A stretch of DNA of 64,000 nt from Metridium senile (lineage: Eukaryota > Cnidaria > Anthozoa > Actiniaria > Metridiidae), in contig OX459096.1 in NCBI GenBank assembly GCA_949775045.1, positions 39,417,316 to 39,481,315 on the forward strand, in the 5' to 3' direction. Below the pieces are notes generated by a model. That model made no database searches and was not told where the DNA came from. It saw only the letters and a program-made list of their open reading frames with translations. This document shows, piece by piece, positions 1 through 11,813 of this stretch (positions are counted from its first letter, which is position 1; each line of letters begins with the position of its first letter). Position numbers and translations under genes: made by a program.

Positions 1-634
1 CCAGCTTATTATTAAATTATGGTTACGAGAGAGAACGCCTCAAAGAAAATACGGCCTTCTTTGGTGAGTAAAATTAATGGCATCGTTTTCATGTTTACAT
101 CGTTTTCATGCTTGTCCGGATGGAAGTGTCTCTGGATTGTAGTATTAAACTAACAACTTATAGTAGCTTATTGTAGCTTATTGTATGTCATTGTAGGTCA
201 TGATTTGCGCCTTTTAGTAACTACGGTAATGCCCGGGGTAATGACATTGTCAAAGCGTAATTATATAATTGTTCAAACAAAACTTACCGTTATTCCTAAC
301 ACCCAAACGAATAAAAAGTGTTAGTTTTTGGTCCAAATTATCCATGTTTGCAAAAACTGTGTAATGGCGGACAGAATTCCATCAGACTTGCATGGAGCAT
401 GGCTTTGGTCGGCTTTGGTCGCTTTGCCTTTGATGCAGTCATGATCCAATCTGATTGGCTGATTGCATTTCGGTCTACCAATCAAAATACTTCGTGACAT
501 CTTCGGGATTTCCGAAAGTACCTTCGGGCTTTCCGAAGTACAACTTCTGACATGGAAACCACAAAGAATAAAAATAATAAAAAAACACGCGTTGCATTTT
601 AAGACTCGTGCCGGCCATAGGCCTGGGCACGAGT
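1..634. other. Intergenic sequence, no gene seen
   Basis: No open frame of note is seen on either strand. The only structure is a short hairpin near 604-634, where ACTCGTGCC pairs with GGGCACGAGT, directly before the duplicated 2.4-kb segment begins. Confidence 0.5.
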
Positions 635-1317
635 AATTAGCATGTAAAGGCCACGTAACGGTATTGAAGCAAAATAGGGAGGGGCTGATATTTAGACTAA
701 ATTATACCCCACAAATAAACCTCCAATCACATTTTCGTCACGTGGCGATCCAATATTTTGCGATATTGGACTAGTACTGTTTATTCGAGATCTTTTGAAA
801 AGAATGATTTGTTCAGTATAATAAAACACCGGTAGGATTCATCGTTGCCCATTATGGCAGATATTTAAGTCTTGATTTCGACCTGCGGTCTCACCCAATG
901 TTGAAGCTGCGAATTAAATATTTTGTGTGATGGGCTCGGATGAATCCAATAAGTGTATAATATACTTAAGCCAATCAGAATGCTTTTAGTATATATATAT
1001 ATGTGTGTAGTATTTATAGTTCGCAGTGCCAGTGAGTATCGAAAGGCTGTTCATCGTTATAAGGTAAGGGATCTTTGATAACGCTAACACATTAAAATCC
1101 AGACAATTTCAAGACTTTTCAGTCGTGAATAAAGCTAACATATCTAGATTTTGTATTTTTGATATTATGTAGATGGAAAATTTAAGTGGTACTTTTATTA
1201 GCTCGTTTCGTGAGCCAGAAACATATATTTACATTATTAAAAAATGAACTATAAGCACCCTTTTTATATATGACTCAGTCGAATAGTACAATTTTTACGA
1301 GAACTGGAGGAGGGGGA
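635..1317 (+). repeat. Left part of duplicated segment, copy A
   Basis: This block is nearly identical to 27944-28620. It ends exactly where the CACTA element begins, and the copy resumes at 23569. Reading past the insertions, copy A runs 635-1317, 23569-24142, 25883-26777 and 27457-27722. I see no coding sequence in it. Flanks outside 635 and 27944 do not match, so these are the duplication limits. No terminal inverted repeat was found at the limits, which favours a segmental duplication over a transposon. Confidence 0.85.
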
Positions 1318-2056
1318 CATTGCACGAGAAATCGGATTCACTCTATTGTAAATCTTACGTGTATTTGATGCGTATACCATATTCACTCACATTCGACCAT
1401 ATTCACCATGAACCGTATATCATATTCACTACATATTTGTTATGGGGTGTGTAGATGGTGTATACCACATTCACGACATGTTCACACTACAATGTAAAAC
1501 TTAAGAAAATATGATATTCACATCATATTTACAATGGGTATGAATCTATGTCATATATCATATTCACTTAATATTTACTACAGTCCGTGAATACAGTATT
1601 CACTCTATATTCACCATGAACCGTGTATCATATTCACTACATATTTGGTATGGGGTGTGTAGATGGTGTATACCACATTCACGACAAGTTCACTACAATG
1701 TAAAACTTAAGAAAATATGAAATTCACATCATATTTACTACAGTCCGTGAATACAGCATTCACTCTATATTTACTTCGTATGGTGAATATGAAGTAAATA
1801 TGATAATCACATCATGTTCACTATTCTGCAAAATGTCATATATCATATTCACTTAATATTTACTACAGTCCGTGAATACAGCATTCACTCTATATTTACT
1901 TCGTATGGTGAATATGAAGTAAATATGATAATCACATCATTTTCACTATTCTGCGAAATGTCATATATCATATTCACTAAATGTTCACAACAGTTCTTAA
2001 ATATAGGATTCACTCAACATTTACCAATCACTGAATATAAAACAGCGCCTCATTAA
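1318..2056. repeat. Left subterminal repeat zone of the CACTA element
   Basis: Dense, partly tandem motifs such as CATATTCAC, ATATTTAC and TTCACTACAATGTAAAAC fill about 700 bp next to the terminus. The last motif recurs inverted (GTTTTACATTGTAGTGAA) in the right-hand zone at 22960-23300, so the two zones are inverted with respect to each other. Subterminal arrays of this kind are transposase-binding regions in known CACTA elements; that role here is inferred. Confidence 0.7.
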
Positions 2057-2664
2057 TATAGCCAGACTTGTTTAAAACAATTTATTGGAGCAAAAAACTG
2101 CATGAATAATCTAATACAGTGTATATGTCTTTAAATATCATTATATTCAATTGTTGTATGTACAAGTAATCATGATATTATATAATTAATAATTGAATCA
2201 ATAGTCTTTAAAGATAAAATTAGTTCAACATTGAACATGTATATAAACAGTAACTTTAAATAAAATATAGAATTTAATATCTGAGCAATATTATGTATGA
2301 CTTTAAAAACAGCAGCCATCACACAACATGGACAATGCAAAATGTCTTCAATATAAATTTTGATGGATTATACCACTAGTTGGTTGTAAAAGCTCCAAAC
2401 CAGTAATCAAAATATATCAAGACCAACTGGTCTAATAATTAAAATTGTCTGATGATCGATGACAGAGGTCATCCGAAATATCATATGATAGTTAAACTCC
2501 TAGTTATTAACTTTATTATCAAATTATTAGCCCAACTGAACATATTTACTATCCTTAAAACTGAATGGTCAATTTGTAAGAAAAAAGAAGAGATAAAAGA
2601 AACAAAATTTCCCTTCCTTTCTACAGAACTTTTCTTGGCCATTGTCTAGAACAAATAGATTACT
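2057..2664. other. AT-rich sequence inside the CACTA element, no gene seen
   Basis: Very AT-rich interior DNA. The small open frames here show no family features and no splice context. Confidence 0.4.
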
Positions 2665-3322
2665 GTAAGGTGGCTCCCTAGGGTATTCTTTAAACCATAC
2701 CTTTCATTAATTTTGGCTTATTTATAGTCTTAACTTACACCTATATACTTTGTTTTTGGCCCAGTTACAATGCTTGGATGGAAGTTTGGATTGATGCCAA
2801 TTTTAGCTTGATTGGCATTACCGTGGCAACGATAAACAAATATGACCGAAAGTGTTTTTTTTTTGTCAAATAACTATTAAACACAATGAGACCTGGACAA
2901 GCAGTAAACAACATCATAAACTACACACTATTACAAAACAATTTCAACTATTTTAACGAAAATTAATCTCAAATTTTACGTAACTTGTCTCTGACTTAGA
3001 AGAATCGACGTTTTGGTCCATTACCACGGACCTTCATCAGTAATGTTTGATTTGAAATAGTAAGAACTGTTCATGTTGTTAACCACTTGTCTAGGTCTCA
3101 TCGTGTTTTAAAGTTATTTGACAAAAACTTATTTCAGTCATATTTGTTTATTGTTGTCAAGGTAGCACCAAATCACGCTCATATTGACATCAATCCAAAC
3201 TTTCCTCTTAGCTCTATATCAGGTTAAAAATCAATTATATAGGCATAAGTTAAGAATACAAATAACCCAAATGAATATGAGATGTATGGTCTGAAGAATA
3301 TACTATAGGGAGCCGCCTTAAG
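2665..3322. mobile_element. MITE with GTGGCTCCCTA inverted ends, copy 1
   Basis: The left end AAGGTGGCTCCCTAGGGTAT matches the reverse complement of the right end AAGGCGGCTCCCTATAGTAT. The interior shares the stretch CACCTATATACTTTG with the next element. No coding capacity is seen, so it is a non-autonomous element nested in the CACTA transposon. Confidence 0.65.
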
Positions 3323-3384
3323 TAGCCTATCATGCTGGATTAGTGATAGTTTGATAAATTCTAAATTATATAGTGTGATTAAGT

Positions 3385-3937
3385 AAGGTGGCTCCCTATA
3401 GCATTCTTTAGACCATACTTGGCATATATTATCTTTACTAATACCTATATACTTGGTTTTTGGACAATTGTTAAACTAAGTTGAAAGTTCTTAATGGTTT
3501 TAAGCAGTAAACAGACCCAGACAATCAGTAAACAACATCATATTATTGCAAACAAACCAAACTATTGAAAATCAATCTGTTTGATTTTAAGTGATTCACA
3601 ATAGGTGCAAAAAGCAGCTTTAGAATAGATCTTGGAAATTCATGAAATCAAATAAATTGATCATGTTTCAAATAGATGGGATTGTTTTGCAATAATATGA
3701 AGTTAATGATATTGTTTACCCCTTGATTGTCATTGTTTTAATTTAGAGTTATTAAAAAAGTCAACAATATTTATGTACAATTACCAGGGTAATGCCAATC
3801 AAATTTAAATTAGCATCATTAAAAACTTTCATCTCAGCTTTATAGTTGATCCAAAAAGCAAGCATAGTTATAAGTGAGCTATATAAATAAGACAAAAGAA
3901 ATTGAAAGGGATGGTCAGAAAAATAGGGAATCACCTT
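3385..3937. mobile_element. MITE with GTGGCTCCCTA inverted ends, copy 2
   Basis: The left end AAGGTGGCTCCCTATAGCAT pairs with a decayed right end (AAGGTGATTCCCTATTTT when reverse-complemented). It is a relative of the element at 2665-3322, more diverged, and only 60 bp from it. Confidence 0.55.
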
Positions 3938-3969
3938 GAAATAAAAATGTTATTGCAAACATTTTTCAA

Positions 3970-4338
3970 TTAATTATTTAAGGCCCAACCTGGGGCATCT
4001 TCTGGTGCTTGTCTAGAAGATGGAGTGCCATCCCTTCTTTCTATCCGCATTGAGTTCCCCTTAGGAGACCTTCTCTTGGCCACTCTCCTATCTAATTTCT
4101 TAATGGTTTCATTCAATTCTCTGCTCCTCCAAGTTAGTCTCTTTACCACTAGCACTTTTGTTTTGGGCACTACAGTGCTGTCATCTGATCCAGCATTGTC
4201 AATGTCATCAGATGAATCATCAGACAATGACTCATCTGATGACATGTAGTCGTTTTTCAACACCTTTAAGATACCTTCTTTTTGTGCTTTGGTAAATGTT
4301 GTTGAGTCCATCAAAACCCTCTTACGCTGTAATCTTTT
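3970..4338 (-). pseudogene. Terminal exon of an orphan transposon-associated gene
   Basis: The open frame reads from a plausible acceptor (TTTCAG next to 4338) to a stop at 3970. Codons before the first ATG (4314) stay open and give KRLQRKRVL, which suggests a 3' exon and not a whole gene. The product has an acidic Ser/Asp-rich stretch, then a basic Arg/Lys-rich part around TWRSRELNETIKKLDRRV and a Pro/Ala ending (APEDAPGWALNN). I do not recognise the family. The location inside the CACTA element suggests it could be a remnant of that element's own gene; an alternative is a captured host exon. Upstream exons would lie at higher coordinates; one weak candidate is at 7701-7789. Confidence 0.4.
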
Positions 4339-4692
4339 CTGAAATTAAATGAAGATAGATTGTTATGTATATAGTAGTTACTGCACAATCAAAGCATATA
4401 TTACATGTAAAGGATTGCTGACCATGTATTATCTTTTGTCCTTTCAAGGAACATATTTAATTGTTTTCTTTATCATATTTCTCAGTGTCAATGGCAAGTT
4501 AACTTGTCTTCAATGTTTGTTTGACCAAAGGCCAAGGTTATCAAAGCCAAATAAACATTAAATAGTTTTTTGCCTAGATTTAATGGTCCCAATGTACTTT
4601 ATTTAAAATCAATCATTATTCTACAAACACTTTCATGAGATAAGGCAAGAACACATCATTTGTTTTTTTATCAGCCCATAAAATAGATTATA

Positions 4693-5155
4693 CATTCGAA
4701 CCTCTATTAAGCGGTCACCCTGAGGAAAAACCAGGTGACAATTTAATAGAGGTCAACCGCTTAATAGAGGTTGTCTAACGTTTAGCATTTTACAATATGT
4801 GGCAAGTGAACTAGAACACAAATGAAATTGATCACGTAATATACTTTTAATTACGAACAGCAATGTTCAATAACGCGAAATATTAGGTTCAGTATTTGCA
4901 TTTATATAAAAACACAGCAGTAAATAGAGTAGAATACCAATATTCAAAAGGTGACCGTTTAATAAAGACAACTAACAATAAAAAAATAGCAATTTGGAAA
5001 GTCAAAAGGGTGACCGCATCCGCTTAATAGAAGTGACTGCCTAATAGAGGTCAAGTTTACAGTAAATATGAGAAGCAAATTTCGGGAAGTTAATTAGTGA
5101 CCGCTAAATAAAGGGTGACCTCTAAATAGAGGATCGCTTAATAGAGGTTCGACTG
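4693..5155. mobile_element. Pogo/Tc1-type MITE with TA target duplication
   Basis: The ends are CATTCGAACCTCTATTAAGC (left) and CAGTCGAACCTCTATTAAGC (right, reverse-complemented), flanked by TA on both sides (4691-4692 and 5156-5157). The motif TTAATAGAGGT recurs inside. End sequence and TA duplication fit the Tc1/mariner-pogo group. At 463 bp it has no coding capacity. Confidence 0.75.
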
Positions 5156-5700
5156 TACTCAATCGAGCTAGATAACCCTTCTAGACACTGCTTGCATTTA
5201 GCATGTATGCACTAGTTTGTAAGGGAATAGTTTTATAAACAATCAAAATGAAATTATCAAGTATTTATTCCAGTTTTCAAGTGCTTTTTCCACATTCCAA
5301 ATGTTTTTCTTTATCAGAGTACATAATCTTATACTTCTTTTGAAAGATGTCTACATTTTACATTCATTTATGTGAAATGGCTTGTTGAAATCAATCATCT
5401 TAGGTAAGACTTTATCACCTATTTTTAACAACACAATCTTGTCAGCCTTAATATCATTGTCAGTGGAGAACAGTTTACTACAATGGCAAGCCACATATTT
5501 TAATCTTTTGCAGCTTTAAGGTTTTAATAATTCAAATGTAACATTCCTTCAGCTTAAAGTAATTTGCAATCACCATTGAAGTATCTAGCATTACCATAAA
5601 CCCCCATTCAAGATGACAGTAAACATGCTACTGGTGCCAGCCCCACTTCATTTACAAATGAAGCATCTATTACCACAAGCCCCCATTTATGTCATCTTAA
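5156..5700. other. CACTA interior, no gene seen
   Basis: AT-rich DNA. The phrase AGCCCCACTTCAT occurs at about 5640 and again near 7018, either side of the TTAA element, so some internal duplication predates that insertion. Confidence 0.35.
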
Positions 5701-6996
5701 GGTGGCTGACTACTATACAAAAACTAGAAAACTGCGCATGACTTCGCGCACATACGACATCGAGTCACGGTAGAGATACAGGGAATCCAAACATTCATTT
5801 TTGTGCCGTATATTTTAAAGCGTTAAGCAATTTAACAGCCATTATCATGATTTAGATATGCTGTCATTTGAAAGGGATCTGTTTCACCTTGATATGTGAA
5901 TTTATAAAAGTAAAAGGAACTTCAAAGGTGGCCGAACTAGCGATTATTTTAATTACAAAACTCACATTTCACGAAAAACGGCAAAATAGGACTCAAAACT
6001 TATCCAAATAACAATTGCACAACATTAGTGAAATAAAATGAAAACATAAGCATTATATAAAAGGCATTTTCTGTCGAAAAGACAATTTTTTAGCACGTTT
6101 TTGTTGGAAAAAATAATGGATATGAAAGTTGAAATATGTCAAAAAGACGATGGAAAATTAGTTAAAACTAAACAATGAACACATGAAATGATACATAGCG
6201 ACATTTATTATAGCTTCTACTTACAGAAAAGTGAATTGCCTTTGAGAAATAATCCATAAACCTGTTTTAAGGGACGTTTTTGAAAAAGAAATACTTCGAG
6301 TAGATGACAAACTTTCCCTCAACATCGCACGAGTGTTGCGTGACAAGATGGCGTAAGTTCAAAAGGAACAGCTCATTGGATTGGGTAAAATGTATCCAAT
6401 CAGAAATAACGTTGTAATTCTCCCGTTCCCAGGACTGGCAGAGTAGTCAAAATGGTGGAAAAAGCTGATTTTAGGCTCGTTTTTCTCTTAAAACTCAAAA
6501 ATTCGCCCGGGACCCTATGATTTGTTTTTGATATTCAGGAAGAACAGGTAAAAATCGTTGTTTTGACAAACTTTAAGAAATTTCTGATTTCTACAACTAT
6601 AAAAAAAATACTGTGTCTGCTAATACAAATGCTCGTTTACGCTCGATTTCGGACTTTATGAGCATACATATTACATATTTGTTCACCTTACTCGGACATA
6701 TTTCCTATTAATTATTTAACAGATCTCGAGAAAAATCCTCACGTAAGATTTTCTAAAAAAAATACGTCCACAGCTCTTTTAGTTTTGATGTTGTGAATTA
6801 TTTGGTTCCAAGCGCAGTTTTTGCCATTTTTCGTTCGAAAACTTGCAGAGTGGGTACTATTCAAAGTCCAATATCTCAGAAACGAGCTCGGGACACCCCA
6901 ATTTTCTCTTTTTCATCTGAATCACCATTAAATTTCCTATGAAATTCCTTTCTAATAATAAATTCTGATTTGTTTTTCGTATAGTAGTCAGCCACC
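5701..6996. mobile_element. TTAA-flanked DNA transposon derivative (1.3 kb)
   Basis: Perfect inverted ends GGTGGCTGACTACTATAC are flanked by TTAA at 5697-5700 and 6997-7000. TTAA duplications are made by piggyBac and Kolobok superfamilies; the ends alone do not decide between them. No transposase frame is present, so it is non-autonomous. Confidence 0.75.
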
Positions 6997-7000
6997 TTAA

Positions 7001-7700
7001 ATATGCAGATGGCACTAGCCCCACTTCATGATGCATGATTTACCAAAATAAAATGAAGTGCAAAACAATACAAACAAATAGTATATAATTTGCGTAATAA
7101 AAGGAGATCTATGATAGCTTTTATGGTCTGCATTAGTTTGTATGCTGCCAAATAGTGTGAAAATTGTGTTGCCCTAAGTGAAATAGCTACTGATTTGCTC
7201 ATGACAAAACTTTATTTTTCTTATTATCAAAGAATAGCACGGAATTTTACAGTAACAAGTTCTGAAAAGGTCACCAGATAAACATTCTATCAACTTTGTA
7301 GTGGTCTTCATTAACAACAAACGTAAAATGGTTTCAATAGTGTAGATATAGATTTTGAATTTTGGCGCCCAAAGATTGAACGAACGTTAGCTAAGTAAAC
7401 ATATGAAAAGCGCCTATGCTACTCGATTTTATTCGAGAAAAATACTTAGCATAGACTTATAAGAACTTCAAATGTGTTTTATGAAGTAAGAACATCCACA
7501 TCAATATGAAACTAAGACAGTATTTTCAAAGAAAGTTCAGATTCTTGAACAATCGAATACCAACGACCTACATGCACATGTAAGCTTCACAATCACGATC
7601 TGTTAGAACAAAGTTTGGGCTAAATATCCAATTTTAAGCGATAACTATCTTAATAACAACTTAAATGTACTTTTAAGTAAAGAACAGAAGAAACACTTAC
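7001..7700. other. CACTA interior between TTAA element and MULE, no gene seen
   Basis: No supported reading frame on either strand in this 700-bp stretch. Confidence 0.35.
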
Positions 7701-7789
7701 CCTAAAAAGACCTTTTTAGCCGTGTTTTTGCCACCAGTACGAAGAATCAACTTCTCATAGCACATGTTATAAGGTGAGCACGCTTGGCC
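7701..7789 (-). pseudogene. Possible exon cut by the MULE insertion
   Basis: On the minus strand the sequence from 7789 to 7701 is open (GQACSPYNMCYEKL then ILRTGGKNTAKKVFL) and runs into a consensus donor GTAAGT at 7700. Its upstream side is the MULE terminus. Across the MULE, the flank at 16199 continues in frame for about seven codons before a TGA. The phase fits the 3970-4338 exon only with a weak alternative acceptor, so the link is speculative. Confidence 0.22.
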
Positions 7790-8317
7790 ATCGCTCAAAA
7801 GGATCTGACTTCGGAAGGCTTTCCGACGAACCGAGTCCGAAGCGGGCGACTGTGTTCCGATTCTTTCCGATCAATTTGAATACATACTAAGGGCATTTTA
7901 AGATTTTCATGTTTAATTCCGATACGTTTTACGGTCATATCTCGAAAAATAGAACGGATTGTTTTGATTTTGTCTCGAATTTAAGCTTTTAAAATGCTAT
8001 TTAGCTGAATACAAGCCGTCTTTATTTAATCGGTATTAAAAGCGGAATAAAAAATATTCTATTACTTAATACCAGTCAATATAATGGAACGAAAACTATC
8101 AAAATCATTAAATGAGGTCCTAAGTAACCAAAAGAGAAACCTAAATGCATCATTCGTTGAAAATGTATTATAACATTGGAAACCTCCTTTTCGCGGATGG
8201 CCGATCGATCGCACTATGTTCTCGAAGCACTTCGCCATCCCTCAAAAGGAGGGCCAAAAGAACCGGAAGCGGAAATCAAAAATCATTTGAGACAACTTTG
8301 GCGCGAAATAAAATATA
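7790..8317 (+). repeat. Left terminal inverted repeat of the MULE
   Basis: It matches 15672-16198 in inverted orientation. Near its inner end it contains an imperfect palindrome at 8188-8255, where CTCCTTTTCGCGGATGGC faces GCCATCCCTCAAAAGGAG. The outer tip (GGCCATCGCTCAAAAGGA) resembles the inner arm, so the TIR carries iterated copies of one motif, a likely transposase or regulator site. Confidence 0.85.
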
Positions 8318-8496
8318 TAGCGCGATTGTACAGTACAGTGCTGTGCAACTTTCATCGTCTTCAAACATTTCGAATTCATATCGGTTTTTCCTTTTCTTTC
8401 TCTTGAATCTTCACTCAAGTGTTTAGCTAGTTTTGTGCACTTTTTCTTTTATTTTGAGAACAATTTTATATAGCTTTACATGTATGATCAAGTGCA

Positions 8497-11400
8497 ATGA
8501 CCGATCACCCGACTGATCACAGTGTAGTTGACCTTACATCTGTCACGGCTTTATTTCAAGAACAGCTTTCAGAAAGGTCAGGGCTTGTGAGACCTGGTGA
8601 ACATTTACAAGTCCTCAGAGAATACGAGACTGTAACAACAACAAAATTTTCATGCTATAAAGCTAGCCAAGGATTTGGCAACACAGGTAAGAGTGAAGCT
8701 GTAAGTATGTATGTTGTTGATGACTAATTTGCTCCTAGTTAACTCGAAATTTCGATAATTCAAGGAATTATATGATATAATTATCATATAATTCCTTGAA
8801 TTATCGAAATTTCGAGTCAACTGTTTATATTATAACATTCTTATTATCAATATAAAGTGTTTAAAGCAAAGAAACAAAAGTTAATATAATACTTAAAGAA
8901 TATGTCAAAGAATTGCTATACATTCATGCGTGGGATCCCTGTGTTTTTAGCTTTTTACCTGAGGGAAAAACAATTTCGGCATTTTAAAGTCTTAAAAGCT
9001 AGGAAAATCACCCAAAAAGAGTTCAATAGTACTCCCACATAAGGTAAGATATCAAATATGGAGGCTGAATATTTTCCAAAGCAATTGTTTGATATTGCAT
9101 AAAACACAAAGTTAATATAAACGAAAGAATAAAACATACTTCTTGAAAACTGGTTAAAAACAAAACAAAAAATGATTACAAAAAAATGATTACAAAGCGT
9201 CTGCTAAAAGGCGCGCGAAAGCTCTACCAAAGAGTCACGTGAAATTAAAAGCAAGGAAAAAAATCCAATATAAAACCACATATTCAACACCACTGTACCC
9301 CTGTATTTCCGACATACAAGGTGACGAATGTCTGTAAATTGTCTTGTATCATGATTTTTAGATGTGAGGCGTAAAAAACATGAAGTGAAATGGGGAAAGG
9401 ACCTCATCCCTTATATGATTATCAACTACAAACTATATGACTGCCAGCACGGTGTTGATCGTCATTTGAACCGAACACGCAAGGCTAAGTCCAAAGAACC
9501 GGTAAGTTTATTTTAAGACAAACATCCATTTATATTGTCATCCTAGTTTCCCACTTAAAAGCATCATTACTTGTTAAAAAAACTAAAAGTGTCGTTGTTT
9601 TTAGAATGGGGACCACTTCTATTTAAAAAGTAAAAGTCCAAGATTAGTCCAAGAGTCCATCAAATTGGATTGCCCTGCAAAAGTGGAAATGAGAGAAATT
9701 TTAAGATTTTCGAAATTTAAGGTAAACTTGTAAACTTTAAGTCGACAATGTATATGAATTAACTGATTGAAATACTTTCATAAAAAGGAAATATTAACAA
9801 TATAGTCATCACTATCATCACCATGATCACTGACACTCAGCATTATATCATCGTCATTATCCGGCGGCGTGATCGCCATCATCATCACCACCATGGCCAC
9901 CACCACCATCATCATTATCATCATCATCATTATCATTATCATCATCATCATTATCATCATCATCATTATCATCATCATTATCATCATCATTATCATCATC
10001 ATTATCATCATCATTATTAAAAATTGTGTGTATCTTCTTGTGAAAGTGATGATATTAAGCACGAGAAGTTTTTTTACATACTTCCAAAGAGAAAAGAGCT
10101 AATTATCATTCAAACGTCAACGCATGATTATTTTTAGTCTTTTTCGCTAATAAATTGTTTTCTGATAATCTGGCGTAGATCCCCAAAGATACTGAATCAA
10201 GACGTAAAAGAGCGTCACGCACAATACGTGTGGCTTTGAGCGAAGACAAGCTGGATTACGAACGTTGGATACTCGTTGATCTACCCCCTCCCAGTGAGCA
10301 TATAATCCATCCCATTGGTAATGTAAGTACTCATTCATAACTTGATAACATCTTATTTACGAGCGCTGTTTAAGTTATCGTACGCCTTTCCTTCACCCAC
10401 CTATACGACAATACCGACCATGAGTTCTTTGACGTACAATGTCCAATTGGATTAGTTGGGTGGTAGTTGGGGTACGGGCAGCTACTCTAAAATAGTTAAT
10501 TTTAATAACTTATGATTAGCATTTCGTAAGATCGTAATAGATAATGAGTTAAATCTATTTTATTATCACGTTTACAGGCAGGAGGAATGCATCAACGTAT
10601 CGATGACAGACTTGTTTCCAAGATCCATGAACTTGTGTCGGAGGGTGCCAGATCTGTGCGCGTGGTGCGCAGACACTTGAGGATATATGTGGAGCAAGAG
10701 CTATATAGAGATAAACAAGTTCCACCAAGAACCAACTTCAGGTTTTTCCCAACAAAGAAAACCGTGAGAAATCATATCTACAAAGCGGTAGTGAAAGAAA
10801 GGTTTTCAAAGTTTGACCAAGAAGACCTAAAACAAAAGGTTGAAGTCTGGAAACAACAATCCCCCAATGACCATTTCATGTTTCGACCCTATGTTGACTT
10901 TACAGAGTGTGATGCTGTAGAGGAAAACAAAGAGGAAGATCTGGATGAAGAAATTGTACAAACTGTTGCCGACGGCCTCCTCTTTGTTCATCAAACAAGC
11001 TACCAAAAAAATCTACTGCAGCGATATGGAAACGAAATCACACTACTCGATGCTACGTACAAAACCACCAAATACAGCCTACCTCTATTTTTCCTCGCCG
11101 TAAAAACAAACGTGGATTATCAAGTCGTAGCGTCTTTTGTTACCCAAACTGAAACCACGGATGCAATCTATGAAGCATTAAAGGTTATCCAGTCCTGGAA
11201 TAGCGAGTGGGCACCTGCCTATTTTATGGTTGACTACTCGGAGGAAGAAATGTCTGCAATCTCTAGGTTGTTCCCAGGTATATACATTATACAGTTTTAG
11301 GGAAGGTTTAGACAAATAATTAAAAAAACTATTAATTTTTTATTCGTCGACCGCGATCTTCAAAACGTAGTACGAGCAAACTGAGTGCACGAGTGAATAA

Positions 11401-11766
11401 GTACCTAACTGCGCATTAATTAGGGCGTATAGAAATAGAGGTATGCTTGCATTAATAGTTCTGACATGTTTCTATATATTGAACTACAGGTACTATGGTC
11501 TACATATGTGACTTTCATAGAGAGCAGGCGTGGGAACGATGGCTTGCAAGAAGTTCCAATGGTCTTTTGGACTGCAAGAAAATAGTTCTAGCCAGACTAC
11601 GTGCCATAGCCAGAGCTCGAAGCGAGGAAGAGTATGAAAGTGCCACAGAAAAACTAAAGAGCAGCGCCCAATGGATAACAAGTAGCGCCTTAAGAAACTG
11701 GATGGAAAAAACATGGCTACCAAAGTATAAGGTATAATTTATATTCCATATTTGATATTTCATTAT

Positions 11767-11813
<47 letters not shown>

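Noticed and set aside
9778..10102. His-, Ile- or Met-rich open frames
   Set aside because: They are translations of the ATC/ATT microsatellite in MULE intron 3.
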